Source of the DNA: Natrialba swarupiae
GTDB lineage: Archaea; Halobacteriota; Halobacteria; Halobacteriales; Natrialbaceae
Assembly: GCF_008245225.1 (NCBI RefSeq)
Contig: NZ_VTAW01000023.1
Coordinates: 1-57,525 of the forward strand
Direction of reading: 5' to 3'
Length of the DNA: 57,525 nucleotides
Shown here: positions 1 to 9,200 of the stretch, one piece after another
How positions within the stretch are numbered: the stretch's first letter is position 1
How the letters are laid out: every line of letters begins with the position of its first letter
Notes under the pieces: generated by a model
Database searches by the model: none
The model's input: the letters and a program-made list of their open reading frames with translations, nothing else
Told to the model about the DNA's origin: nothing
Translations under genes and position numbers: made by a program

Positions 1-111
1 AAGATGATCGTCGCCGGCTTCATCGAGCCGATCACGGAGGAGCTGCCCATCGAGTACGCGGTCGAACTGAATCGCTTGATCGAACTCGAGATGGAGGGAA
101 GCCTCGGCTAA
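1..111 (+). CDS. sufB: Fe-S cluster scaffold SufB, C-terminal end (partial)
   Basis: The window opens inside a gene; 36 residues and a TAA stop are visible. The tail, with [20 protein letters not shown] and an end in LEMEGSLG, matches the conserved C-terminus of SufB, a scaffold subunit of the SUF iron-sulfur assembly complex (SufBCD). SufD is the closest alternative because it belongs to the same family, but the [10 protein letters not shown]...MEGS ending is the SufB signature. No sufD follows on this side, so any sufC/sufD partners must lie upstream or elsewhere. The identification rests on a short tail only. Confidence 0.8.
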   Translation, partial: KMIVAGFIEPITEELPIEYAVELNRLIELEMEGSLG

Positions 112-224
112 GCGGTCGATATGAGTAAACGGAACTCACACCGTAGAAAGCGGCTGAACCGACGGTCGGATAGGAACTCCAGCGGGAAGTTGCTGGGAAC
201 ACGGATCTCGAGAGCGAGATACAC

Positions 225-629
225 ATGAAACACGGAACGGATACCGAATCGCCACGGCTTCGATGCTACGAGTGCGGATGCCAGTACGGGTATCTTGGAT
301 CGAATCCACACCCGGGTCGATGCCCGTCGTGCGACTCGAGGTGCGTGTCTCCAGCTGGCGAACTCGTCGTCATTAACGTCGAAAAATGGCAAAATGCCAC
401 CGGGCTCTCGAAGATCTGGGTCGAAACGATCGACGAACGGGACCGTCAGTTTCGATTCGAGATTGTAGCGGCTGGAAGTGAGGGCAAGGTGGTTACCGTC
501 ACTGTCGGGGATGCTGTCCTCGATCCGGCAATGGACCCTTCTCTGCAACGTCTTCCTCCAGTTATTTCGGAGCTGGTCGCACACATCGGTATCTCCGACC
601 TCGAACCGGGACGGACATCGCCCGCCTGA
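225..629 (+). CDS. Small zinc-ribbon protein of unknown function
   Basis: This gene encodes 134 residues. Near the N-terminus two Cys pairs (CYEC at about 14-17 and CPSC at about 33-36, plus a further Cys at 40) form a probable zinc ribbon of the kind common in small haloarchaeal proteins. The rest, with a hydrophobic C-terminal half, matches nothing I can name. The ATG at 225 follows a 113-base gap after sufB, so it is probably a separate transcription unit. A role in DNA, RNA or protein binding is only a guess from the zinc ribbon. Confidence 0.6.
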   Translation: MKHGTDTESPRLRCYECGCQYGYLGSNPHPGRCPSCDSRCVSPAGELVVINVEKWQNATGLSKIWVETIDERDRQFRFEIVAAGSEGKVVTVTVGDAVLDPAMDPSLQRLPPVISELVAHIGISDLEPGRTSPA

Positions 630-775
630 TGCGGATTGCTGTCGTTTGGTGCCGATGATCGGTCGGACGGGGCAGCGGCCGAACGACTCGCGATTTGAAC
701 TTGCTTTTTGTTGCGCTCGGCGTACTACTCCGGCCCGATGGACAGTCATTAGTCTGGGGCCGCGAACAATCGCGT

Positions 776-1972
776 ATGGAACTGGCAACGACTGACGCGT
801 TCGTTGGCCTCGAGTGCGTCGACTGCGACGCGACGTACGACGCCGACGAAACGAACCGGTGTCCGGACTGCGGGGGGATTCTCGAGCCGAGTTACGACTA
901 CGACGCGATCGACCTCGAGCGGGCGGATCTCGAGTCGCGGTCGTTCGACTCGATGTGGCGCTACGAGGAACTGCTCCCCTTCCTCAGGGAAACGGCCGTT
1001 ACGACCGACGAGGGGGCGACGCCGCTGGTCGAGTGTCCGACCCTCGCCGAGGAACTCGGCGTCGGCCGGCTGCTGATCAAAGACGAAGGGCGGAATCCAA
1101 CGGGAACGATCCGGGACCGCGGCCAGTCGGTGGCGGTCACGGCCGTCGCCGGACGCGGCGGGACCGACGTCGCACTCGCGTCGACGGGCGACGGCGGGCA
1201 GTCCGCGGCGGCCTACGCCGGCCGCGCGGGCCTCGAGTCCCACGTCTACCTCCCCTCGCGCTCTGGCTTCTCGAACAAGGCGATGGTGAACGTCCACGGC
1301 GGCGACATGAACGTCGTCGGCGGGCGCTACGACGACGCCGTCGGTGCCTTCGAGGAAGGCCTCGCGGAACACGACGAGTGGCGGTCACTGCAGGCGTTTT
1401 CGACGCCGTACCGCCACGAGGGTGAGAAGACGACGCTGTTCGAGATCGTCGAACAACTCGAGTGGGCGGTGCCCGACGCGGTCGTCTACCCGACCGGCGG
1501 CGGGGTCGCGCTGGTCGGCGGCGCCAAGGCGGCGACGGAGTTGCAGACGCTCGGACTGGTCGACGACCGGCCGTCGCTGTACGCCGCCCAGGCCGAGGGT
1601 TGTGCGCCGATCGTCGACGCGTTCGAGTCGGGGGCCGCCGATACGGAACCGGTCGAGACGCCCGACACGATCTGTGGCGGGATCGAGGTACCCGATCCTG
1701 TCGCCGGGGGGAGGGTACTCGAGGCAATCTCCGAGACCGGCGGCGGCGCGGTCGCGACCGACGACCAGGACGTCCTCGAGGCGGGCGTGACGGTGGCCCA
1801 ACACGAGGGTCTCGAGATGACCCCGAGCGCCGCGGCGGCGGCCGGCGGTGCGTGGGAACTCGCCGAGCGCGGCGAGTTCGACGGCGACGAGACGGTCGTC
1901 CTCGTCAACACCGCGACCGGGAACAAGGAGGCGGACGTGTTGCGCAGTTACCTGATGAGCCAGGGCGTCTAG
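776..1972 (+). CDS. Threonine synthase-like protein lacking the PLP lysine
   Basis: This 398-residue protein has the fold-type II PLP threonine synthase layout: an N-terminal zinc-ribbon-like segment (CVDC at 14-17, CPDC at 29-32) and then the catalytic domain. In true threonine synthases the motif NPTGTFKDRG carries the lysine that forms the Schiff base with PLP. Here it reads NPTGTIRDRG, so Arg113 replaces the lysine. The nearby TGN motif that binds the cofactor is TGD (Asp139). The glycine loop YPTGGGVALVGG and the C-terminal NTATGNKE remain. The start at 776 is chosen because family members begin close before the zinc ribbon; an in-frame start at 695 would add 27 unlikely residues. Haloarchaea often carry several threonine synthase paralogues, so this is probably a diverged, possibly non-catalytic, copy. 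Confidence 0.8.
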   Translation: MELATTDAFVGLECVDCDATYDADETNRCPDCGGILEPSYDYDAIDLERADLESRSFDSMWRYEELLPFLRETAVTTDEGATPLVECPTLAEELGVGRLLIKDEGRNPTGTIRDRGQSVAVTAVAGRGGTDVALASTGDGGQSAAAYAGRAGLESHVYLPSRSGFSNKAMVNVHGGDMNVVGGRYDDAVGAFEEGLAEHDEWRSLQAFSTPYRHEGEKTTLFEIVEQLEWAVPDAVVYPTGGGVALVGGAKAATELQTLGLVDDRPSLYAAQAEGCAPIVDAFESGAADTEPVETPDTICGGIEVPDPVAGGRVLEAISETGGGAVATDDQDVLEAGVTVAQHEGLEMTPSAAAAAGGAWELAERGEFDGDETVVLVNTATGNKEADVLRSYLMSQGV

Positions 1973-2117
1973 ACGATCCGGGACTCGAGTTCGACTGCGA
2001 TCGGAGCCCACATCCCGCCTCACGGGTGCTATCACCCCCGATTTCGCTCGTTGACGGGTCGGGTTCGAGTCACCTCCGATCTGGATTACATCTTCCTCGA
2101 GTCACGCCCCTCGAGGC

Positions 2118-2354
2118 TTATCCCCTTGCTACACCAGTCTCGGGGCCGACGTATTCGTTGACGTCCATCCCGGACTGGGGTCCCGTGACGATCCCACCAA
2201 TCAGGTCGTCGAGCGTCCTGGCATTCCTCGTATCGGCCTGCCGGAACCCCCATTCTGATTCGAATCCGCCGTTCTCGGGCAAAAACCTTCGGAAACTGAC
2301 CTTCGCGCTGTAACGCCGGGTGCACTCGTCGACGACCACGTCCTGAGTGATCAC
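2118..2354 (-). CDS. Possible small hypothetical protein or gene remnant
   Basis: A minus-strand frame encodes 78 residues from a GTG at 2354; no ATG is available before the upstream in-frame stop. The translation has natural-looking composition (VVVDECTRRYSAKVSFRRFL, then a DDLIGG segment) without the Arg/Ser/Pro bias of shadow frames, and it lies convergent to the threonine synthase-like gene. No family is recognised. The missing ATG and short length make a decayed gene as likely as a functional one. Confidence 0.35.
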   Translation of the reverse strand: MITQDVVVDECTRRYSAKVSFRRFLPENGGFESEWGFRQADTRNARTLDDLIGGIVTGPQSGMDVNEYVGPETGVARG

Positions 2355-2393
2355 CAGCCGTTCGTTCCCATCCGCCGGCGACAGATCAAGGAA

Positions 2394-2407
2394 TTAGACT
2401 AGTCTAA
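2394..2407. promoter_or_regulatory. Perfect 14-bp palindrome, candidate iron-box operator
   Basis: TTAGACTAGTCTAA is a perfect palindrome 54 bases before the ATG of the iron-type ABC importer, in an AT-rich patch that also holds a TATA-like stretch (about 2409-2416). DtxR-family metal regulators, including haloarchaeal Idr/SirR proteins, bind palindromes with TTAG...CTAA ends. Overlap with the presumed promoter suggests metal-dependent repression of the operon. The site is seen directly; the regulator is inferred. Confidence 0.5.
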
Positions 2408-2460
2408 ACTATAAATTAGCTTAGTAAAATACATTACGGTGCTCCGGAAAGGGGCGGGTG

Positions 2461-3651
2461 ATGAGTTCGAAATCGGATCGACGCGATTCATCGATCGTTT
2501 CACGACGAACCTTCGCTCGCCTCGGTGGGGGGACAGCGATCGGGGCGCTAGCAGGTTGTCTCAGTGATACCGGCGACGCCAGTACCGAAACCGACGGGAC
2601 GGACGACGCGTACGAAGTCTGTATGGAGCCCGCGAGCTGTGTCGAGTTCGACGAACCGCCCGCGGAGTTCGCGGTGTACCACCAGTCCTGGGTGGATATC
2701 GCAATCTCGCTGGGACAGGCCGACGGCGTGGCCGCGGCCGCTTTCCCCGGACGGTTCCCGGTCGGCTATCTCGAGCAGCTGCCGGGCGTCGAGTTCGACC
2801 GAGACGGGACGTTCGCTCTCCAGGAAGAGGGTGACGCCGACGTCGAGGTCTTCTACGAACTCGGCCTCGATCTACACCTGATCGATCCCTACACGGCGGA
2901 GAACTACTTCGCGCTCGACTGGGACGACGTCGACGAACTCGAAGCGAACGTCGCCCCATTTATCGGGAGCTGGATTCGCCGACCCCAGTTCACTGACGAC
3001 CACCCACACTACGATCTCTGGGAGGTCTACGACGAGGCGGCCCAAGTGTTTCAGGTCCAGGAGCGAGGTGAAGCGTTCCGGGATCTTCACGCGGAGATGC
3101 TCGAGGAGATTCGGGCCGAACTCCCACCCGTCGAAGAGCGTCCCACCGTGGGGTATCTGAACTTCGACGACTTCGACGCTGCCAGCGGTATCGACGTGTT
3201 CAACCCGGCGTTGCCGGGGACGCAGACGCAGACGTTGCGCGACCTCGGCGTACCCGACCACGACGCGTTCGCGGGCGTCTACCCCGACGACGACTACCGC
3301 CTCACGGCCGACCTCGAGTTGATGCTCGAGTACGACCCCGAGGTGATCGTCTACCACAACGGGCTCGACGGCGTCATCCGTCGGGAGGGGCGTGACTGGG
3401 GGGCCGATGTGATCGAACCGCTCGAGAGCGATCCCGTCGCGAGCGAGGTGACGGCCGTCCAGAACGGCCGCGTCTATCCGTGGCACGAGATGGAACAGGG
3501 CCCCATCCTCAACACGTTCCAGACCGAGGCGCTCGCGAAGAGCCTCTATCCCGACGTCTTCGGCGAGCCGACGGGGATGGAAGCGCCACCCGAGGACGAA
3601 CGGCTGTTCGACCGTCAGCGCGTCGCGGACATCATCAACGGGGAGTTCTAG
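2461..3651 (+). CDS. ABC importer substrate-binding lipoprotein, iron-siderophore/cobalamin type
   Basis: This 396-residue lipoprotein has a Tat-type signal (SRRTFARLGGG at about 15-25) and a lipobox ending in LAGC, after which a low-complexity acidic linker begins. The remainder resembles the helical-backbone binding proteins of the FepB/FhuD/BtuF family. It would capture a ferric siderophore, heme or corrinoid outside the membrane and deliver it to the permease encoded downstream. ATG at 2461 is used; the GTG just before it is also possible. The gene is followed by a FecCD permease (73-base gap) and an ATPase, so all three probably form one operon. The ligand cannot be read from sequence; the palindrome upstream favours iron. 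Confidence 0.85.
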   Translation: MSSKSDRRDSSIVSRRTFARLGGGTAIGALAGCLSDTGDASTETDGTDDAYEVCMEPASCVEFDEPPAEFAVYHQSWVDIAISLGQADGVAAAAFPGRFPVGYLEQLPGVEFDRDGTFALQEEGDADVEVFYELGLDLHLIDPYTAENYFALDWDDVDELEANVAPFIGSWIRRPQFTDDHPHYDLWEVYDEAAQVFQVQERGEAFRDLHAEMLEEIRAELPPVEERPTVGYLNFDDFDAASGIDVFNPALPGTQTQTLRDLGVPDHDAFAGVYPDDDYRLTADLELMLEYDPEVIVYHNGLDGVIRREGRDWGADVIEPLESDPVASEVTAVQNGRVYPWHEMEQGPILNTFQTEALAKSLYPDVFGEPTGMEAPPEDERLFDRQRVADIINGEF

Positions 3652-3724
3652 GAATGGGATTCGCTGGTTCCCCACCGACGGACATCTCTGTCGATGAGCT
3701 CGGCTTCGCCGCCGTGAATTTCTC

Positions 3725-4855
3725 GTGAGCGGCGACGAACCCGGCGTCGCTGGATCGGCAGCGACGGGACCGACCGCCGACATCCGCCGGCTCGGCTGGC
3801 TGTTCGACCCGGGGCTGGTGACGGTCGTGCTCGCGAGCACGCTCGTCGTCGTCCTTGGCGGGCTGGTTCAGGTGAGCTTTGGCGCGTACTCGATGACTCC
3901 CAGCGAGGCCTGGCGGGCGGTGTTGAATCCCGACGTGGTGTTCAACACGCAGGCGTGGAACGCCTTCCTGCTCGGAGGCGAGGTGCCCGACATGCACGAG
4001 CGGAGTCTCATCGCCTGGAACGTCCGCTTGCCCCGGGTGTTCGTCGCGGTCATCGTCGGAATGAACCTCGCGGTTTCGGGGGCGATCTTCCAGGCCGTGA
4101 CCAGAAACGAACTCGCGAGTCCGTTCATTCTCGGCGTCTCCTCCGGGGCGGGTCTGATGATTCTGCTCACGCTCGTGGTGTTCGGCAGTCTGACGGCGTT
4201 TCTACCGCTGATCGCCGCGACGGGCGGCGCGGTCGCCTTTCTAATCGTCTACGCGATCGCCTGGAAAGGCGGGACGAACCCGGTCCGGCTGGTGCTCGCG
4301 GGCGTCATCGTCGGAACGGTGTTGGGGTCGTTGCAGACCGCACTGTTTTTCTTCGCCGACGATGTCGGAATCGTCCAGTCTGCGATCGCGTGGACGACCG
4401 GCTCGCTCACCGGCACCGACTGGCAACAGGTCCGTCTCGCGTTGCCGTGGACAGTTGTCGCCGTGGGGCTGGCACTCGTCGGGTCGCGTCAGTGTAACGT
4501 CCTCTTGCTCGGCGAGGAGACGGCGAAGTCCCTCGGAATGTCGATCGAGAAAGTCCGCTTTGCGCTTTCCGGCGTCGCCGTCCTCGCAGCGGCGGCCAGC
4601 ATCGCAGTGGCGGGCATCGTCAGCTTCGTCGGGCTAATCGTTCCCCACATCGTCCGCAACGTGGTGGGAAGCGATTACAAGCAGCTGATCGTCGGCTGCG
4701 TGTTCGTCGGTCCGGCGCTGATGGTCGCCGCCGACGTCGGCGCACGACTCGCACTCAACCCCGTCCAGATCCCCGTCGGCATCGTCACCGGGCTCGTCGG
4801 CGGCACGTACTTCCTGTACCTGATGCGCAAGAAATCAAATCTCGGTGAGATATGA
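3725..4855 (+). CDS. FecCD-family ABC transporter permease
   Basis: This 376-residue multi-pass membrane protein belongs to the FecCD/BtuC family, which forms the homodimeric channel of siderophore, heme and vitamin B12 importers. Visible hallmarks are the R-LPR-F segment near residue 100 (NVRLPRVFVAVIVGMNLAVS), the NELASPFILGVSSGAG stretch, and the GLIVPHIVRNVVGSDYK coupling region near the C-terminus. A hydrophilic N-terminal extension of about 35 residues precedes the first membrane helix. The start is GTG at 3725. Its last codons overlap the ATG of the ATPase gene in an ATGA junction, implying translational coupling. Only one permease gene is present, as is usual for this family. Confidence 0.9.
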   Translation: MSGDEPGVAGSAATGPTADIRRLGWLFDPGLVTVVLASTLVVVLGGLVQVSFGAYSMTPSEAWRAVLNPDVVFNTQAWNAFLLGGEVPDMHERSLIAWNVRLPRVFVAVIVGMNLAVSGAIFQAVTRNELASPFILGVSSGAGLMILLTLVVFGSLTAFLPLIAATGGAVAFLIVYAIAWKGGTNPVRLVLAGVIVGTVLGSLQTALFFFADDVGIVQSAIAWTTGSLTGTDWQQVRLALPWTVVAVGLALVGSRQCNVLLLGEETAKSLGMSIEKVRFALSGVAVLAAAASIAVAGIVSFVGLIVPHIVRNVVGSDYKQLIVGCVFVGPALMVAADVGARLALNPVQIPVGIVTGLVGGTYFLYLMRKKSNLGEI

Positions 4856-5817
4856 CCGCGAACGAATCGACGAACGAATCCAGCGGAGCAACTCGAAAGA
4901 ACGACGCGGGTCAGGCTAGCCGAACGGCCGACACACGTCAGGCCGTCCGCGAGTCCGAGTCGAGTCACGCCGGCCGGGAGTCGGATACGAGTCGCGTTAC
5001 CCGGTCGTGTCCGCGGTCGGAGCCGATTCTCGTCGGTGAGGACCTCACGTTGGCGTACCCCGGGAGCGACGAGCCGGTGATCGGCGGCGAATCGCTCGCC
5101 GTCGAACTCGGGGTCGTGACGGCGCTCGTGGGGCCGAACGGGTCGGGAAAGAGCACGCTGTTGAAAGGGCTGGCCGATCAACTCGCTCCTCGAGACGGGA
5201 CGGTACTACTCGAGGGCCGAGATGTCCACGAACTAGGGACGAAAGAACTCGCCCGGCGGCTCGGCTTGCTTTCACAGGAGAGCACCTCTCCCGAGAGCAT
5301 CACCGTCGAGGAACTCGTCTATCACGGGCGATATCCTCATCGCGGGTTTTTCGATCACGTCACCGAGTCGGACCACCGGGCGGTCCACCGTGCGATCGAA
5401 CTCGCGGGGTGTGGTCATCTCCGCGAGCGCGAACTCGGGAGCTTGAGCGGGGGTCAGAAACAGCTTGCGTGGATTGCGATGGTCCTCGCCCAGGACACTG
5501 ACGTCTTGCTGTTGGACGAGCCGACGACGTTTCTCGACCTCCATCACCAACTCCAGGTGATGGAGATCGTCGAGACGTTGCGCGACGAGAGCGATATTAC
5601 GGTCGTCGTCGTACTCCACGACATCGAACAGGCCGCACGTCACGCCGACAGAATCGTCGCCCTCGACGACGGCGAGATCCACGGATACGGAACGCCAACC
5701 GAGATCGTCACCGAGGAGTTGCTCGCGACGGTTTTCGAAATCGAGGCAGCGGTCGATGTAGTCGATCAGGGCCCGCGGATCACGCCGCTTTGCCCCATTT
5801 CGTCTTCCGATTCGTAG
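4852..5817 (+). CDS. ABC transporter ATP-binding protein, FecE/BtuD type
   Basis: This 321-residue ATPase energises the adjacent FecCD importer. Walker A GPNGSGKST lies at about 94-102, the Q-loop at LLSQEST, the signature is LSGGQKQ, Walker B is DVLLLDEPT, followed by the D-loop and the switch His in VVLHD. The order is normal and complete. An unusual polar N-terminal extension of roughly 55 residues, rich in Ser, Arg, Glu and Thr, precedes the nucleotide-binding domain. The start codon overlaps the permease stop (ATGA). An internal start would remove the extension, but the ATGA overlap supports the long form. Confidence 0.9.
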   Translation: MTANESTNESSGATRKNDAGQASRTADTRQAVRESESSHAGRESDTSRVTRSCPRSEPILVGEDLTLAYPGSDEPVIGGESLAVELGVVTALVGPNGSGKSTLLKGLADQLAPRDGTVLLEGRDVHELGTKELARRLGLLSQESTSPESITVEELVYHGRYPHRGFFDHVTESDHRAVHRAIELAGCGHLRERELGSLSGGQKQLAWIAMVLAQDTDVLLLDEPTTFLDLHHQLQVMEIVETLRDESDITVVVVLHDIEQAARHADRIVALDDGEIHGYGTPTEIVTEELLATVFEIEAAVDVVDQGPRITPLCPISSSDS

Positions 5818-5924
5818 CCCTTTTCGACACGACTGGTCTCTCGTATTGTCGGCCGTCTACCGTTCACGTTTGGATGAGACGGACGGCCCACGTCTCGAGT
5901 CGGGCCACCCAGTAGCGGATCGAT

Positions 5925-5999
5925 GGGATTGTTGTAACGATTTACCGGTGAAACCACGATCCGCCTGTGGTTTCGCCGATAACGACTTACAACAGTCCC
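5925..5999. repeat. Palindromic intergenic repeat, divergent family A copy (A1)
   Basis: A 75-bp near-perfect palindrome. The inner arms GGTGAAACCAC and GTGGTTTCGCC enclose a nine-base loop. The outer arms GGGATTGTTGTAA and TTACAACAGTCCC extend the stem. The loop-stem architecture matches the other family A copies (for example 14110-14178), but the sequence of the outer arm differs, so it may be a related subfamily. It lies between the ABC ATPase gene and the RND gene. Confidence 0.55.
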
Positions 6000-6181
6000 T
6001 ATGAAGTGTAGTTGTCGAATATTGAACTGGTTTGGAGTGTGTCAGGTATGATGGGAGGACAATATTGGGCCACAATTAGTGTTCCAGGGACAGGAGTGTG
6101 TATCAGTAGTCGTGACGTTCACGATAATATAATACTGGAAACACGTATAAGCGGGCGTGTTTTTAGGATCGTAACAACAGC
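6000..6181. other. AT-richer intergenic stretch before the RND gene
   Basis: With the repeat before it, this completes a gap of over 300 bases without a confident gene. The composition is clearly lower in GC than the surroundings. TATA-like elements are visible at about 6122-6133 (ATAATATAAT) and 6145-6150 (GTATAA); the latter would place a transcription start shortly before the mini-ORF at 6182. No conserved coding frame is recognised on either strand. Foreign or decayed DNA is possible. Confidence 0.4.
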
Positions 6182-6229
6182 ATGGTCCTCGAAGCTGTCT
6201 ATCTCGAGTCGACGGAGGAGATCGAATGA
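6182..6229 (+). CDS. 15-codon leader ORF overlapping the RND gene start
   Basis: An ATG at 6182 opens a frame of 15 residues (MVLEAVYLESTEEIE). Its TGA stop overlaps the RND start codon as ATGA, the arrangement typical of translationally coupled genes. A purine-rich GGAGGAG lies inside the mini-ORF, 7 bases before the RND ATG, and could act as its Shine-Dalgarno site. It may be a leader peptide, the stump of a lost upstream gene, or chance. The peptide has no recognised relatives. Confidence 0.35.
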   Translation: MVLEAVYLESTEEIE

Positions 6230-9200
6230 GCGCGGCGGATCGGATCGCGAAGTTCGTCACCTCCAACGCGCGCATCGTTCTCGTTGTACTCTTGCTCACG
6301 ACGGCGCTGGTCGGCGCCGGCGCGTCGATGGTCGACGACGACTCTTCGCTCGAGCAGTTCGAGAGCGACTCTCCCGAGGGCGAAGCGATGGAAGCGATCG
6401 ACGAGAACTTCGGCGTCGACGACGAGGAGGAGACGACCAGCGTGCAGGTGATCACCCGCGGCGACGGCGAGAACGTTCTGACGCGGGAATCACTGCTCGA
6501 GTCCCTCGAGTTCCAGGAGGAGATCAGGGCGAACGAGTCGATAAACGAGACGCTCGTCGAGGACGACGCGATCACCGGCGTCGAGAACGTCATCGCGATG
6601 ACGGCGATCACCAACGAGCAGGTCGCCGAACTCGAGGAACTCGCCGACGACATCGAGGAACGCGAGACGGAGTTGAACGAGACGAGCGAGGAACTCGAGG
6701 AACGCGGCGAAGAACTCGAAGAACGTGGCGCCGAACTCGAAGAGCGTGGTGCGGAACTCGAGGAACGTGGTGTCGAACTCGAAGAGCGGGGCGCGGAACT
6801 CGAGGAACGCGAGTCGGAACTCGAGGAGACGAGCGAGCGACTCGAGGACGGTATCGACGCGTCGATCGGCATCCAGCGCGAGTACGAGCAGCTGGCCGCG
6901 GCCTACGACGAGACCGATCCGGAGTACCAGCTCGGCGCTTCAGAACTCGAGTCGGAGTTCGAGGAGACGATCGCGGAGGCGACCGTGGGCCTCGACGACG
7001 AGCAGGCTGCCGAGTACGAGGAGCTCGCCCAGCAGGCGCGCGCGATCGAGTCCGATCGGTTCGCGATCGAACAGACGACCGACGACCCCGAGGAGGTTCC
7101 CGAGTACGAGGAACACTCCGAGGCGCTCGAGGAAGTCTACCTCGGCGCGACGATGGGTATTCTCGAAGAAGAGTACGAACAACTCGAGGAGGCGGCCGAC
7201 GAACTCGAAGGGGAACGAGATCAACTCGAGGAAGACAGCGAACAACTCGAGGAAGACAGCGAGCAACTCGAGGAGGACTCCGCGGAACTCGAGGAAGATA
7301 GCGAGCAACTCGAGGAGGAGTACGAACGGCTCGGTGAGGACGCCGAGGAACTCGAGGAGATGCAAGACGACCTCGAGGACGACGACGGGCCGACGCTCGA
7401 CGAGCAGATCGAGGCACTCTCCGAGATCGACGACGACGAGTTCGAAGAGGCGCTCGAGGGCGCGCTGTCGGACGACGACGAGAACCAGGGAGCCGCCCTC
7501 GGGTTCATGCCCTCCGACTACGATCCGGGATCGACCGAGGCTGACGCGCGGATGACGTTCGTCACTCAGGAGATCGGCGACGCCGACGTCGAGACGGGTG
7601 CCGTCGACGAGGACGTCCTCGAGACCCAACTCGATCTCCAAGAACTTGCGGCCGGCCACGAACACGAGCAGATCGTCTTCGGCGTCGGCATCATCACCGA
7701 CGAGATCGACCGCTCGATGGGCGACAGTCTGGCGATCGTCGGACCGCTCGCGCTCGCGTTCGTCGTCGCCGCACTCCTGATCGCCTACCGTGACCCGCTC
7801 GACATCGTCCTCGGGGTCGTCGGCATCGTCACGGTCCTGGTCTGGACGTTCGGCTTCATGGGCTGGACGGGGATCGCGTTCAACCAGATGATGATCGCGA
7901 TTCCCGTTCTGCTGATCGGGCTCTCGATCGACTACGCGATTCACGTTTTCATGCGGTATCGAGAGCAACGCGAGACGCCACGGGTCTCGGACGAGCAAAC
8001 GGGGAGTGAACCGACCCGTGAGCAACGCGAGACGCCACGGGTCTCGGACGAGCGAACGGAGGATCCGGACGTCACCGACTCGAGCACCGTCCGCGGATCG
8101 ATGGCCGTCGCGCTCGCGGGAGTCGGTATCGCGCTCGTCTGGGTCACCGCGACGACCGCGATCGGATTTCTCGCGAACCTGATCAGTCCGATCGGCCCGA
8201 TCCAGGAGTTCGGCGTCGTGAGCGCGTTCGGTATCCTCGCGGCGCTGGTCGTCTTCGGCGGGCTGATTCCGGCGGCGAAAGTCGAGATCGACTCGGCGCT
8301 CGAGGCCCGGGGTTTCGACCGCCGCAAGCGCGCGTTCGGTACCGGGGGCGGACGGCTGGGTGACGTCCTCTCCGTGGGTGCAGTCGCGGCCAGGCGGGCA
8401 CCGCTCGTGTTGTTGCTCGTCGTCCTCCTCGTGACCGCCGGCGGCGTCTACGGCGCGAGCCAGGTCGACACCAGCTTCGACGAGGAGGATTTCCTCGCGG
8501 AGAGTCCGCCGGCGTGGACCGAGTCTCTTCCTGGCGGGATGGCACCTGGCGAGTACCAGGCCGCTGGCGATCTCGACTACGTCAACGAAAACTTCCAGCG
8601 CGACGACGTCCAGGCACAGATCCTCGTCGAAGGCGACGTGGCCGACGGGGACGTCCTGGAACGACTCGAGACTGCCCAGAACGACGCCGCGGACAGCGAC
8701 GTCGCGTACACGCTGGCGAGTGGCGAGGCCGACGTCCAGGGGCCGTTATCCGTGATGGAAGACACCGCTGCACGGAACGAATCGTTCAACGAATCGTTCG
8801 AGGCCGCCGATACGACGGGCGACGGCGTCCCCGACGAGAACGTCACGGAGCTGTACGACGAACTCTTCGAGATCGACGAGGACGAAGCGAGCCAGGTCCT
8901 CTACCGGAGCGACGACGGGACGTACGACGCCGCCCGCATGATCGTCGCCGTCGAGGGCGACGCGCCGTTCGACCAGACGACGGAAGAGATGCGCACCATC
9001 GCGGCGACGATCGACGACGCCGGCGTCGGCGACGACCGCGGACTCGAGGGTGGGGATGGAAGTGGCCAGGGCGACGATAGGGCGGACGGCGAGGGAGATG
9101 GGACCGACGAAGACGGCGAGACGGTGATCCTCGCCGATGGGGACGGCGTCAGTGCTATCGCGACCGGCGATCCGATCGTCAGCTACATCGTCGAACAAGA

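Noticed and set aside
2086-2325. A second minus-strand frame with an ATG overlapping the possible gene at 2118-2354
   Set aside because: Its translation is Arg-rich and shadow-like; the other frame has more natural composition.
6661-6840. Short regular DNA repeats that at first look like a small repeat array
   Set aside because: They are codon repeats of ELEERGA heptads inside a continuous coding frame, without spacers, so not CRISPR.
6608-7417. Long Arg/Pro/Ser-rich open frames opposite the coiled-coil part of the RND gene
   Set aside because: They are shadows of the repetitive GC-rich heptad codons; composition is unlike haloarchaeal proteins, which are acidic.
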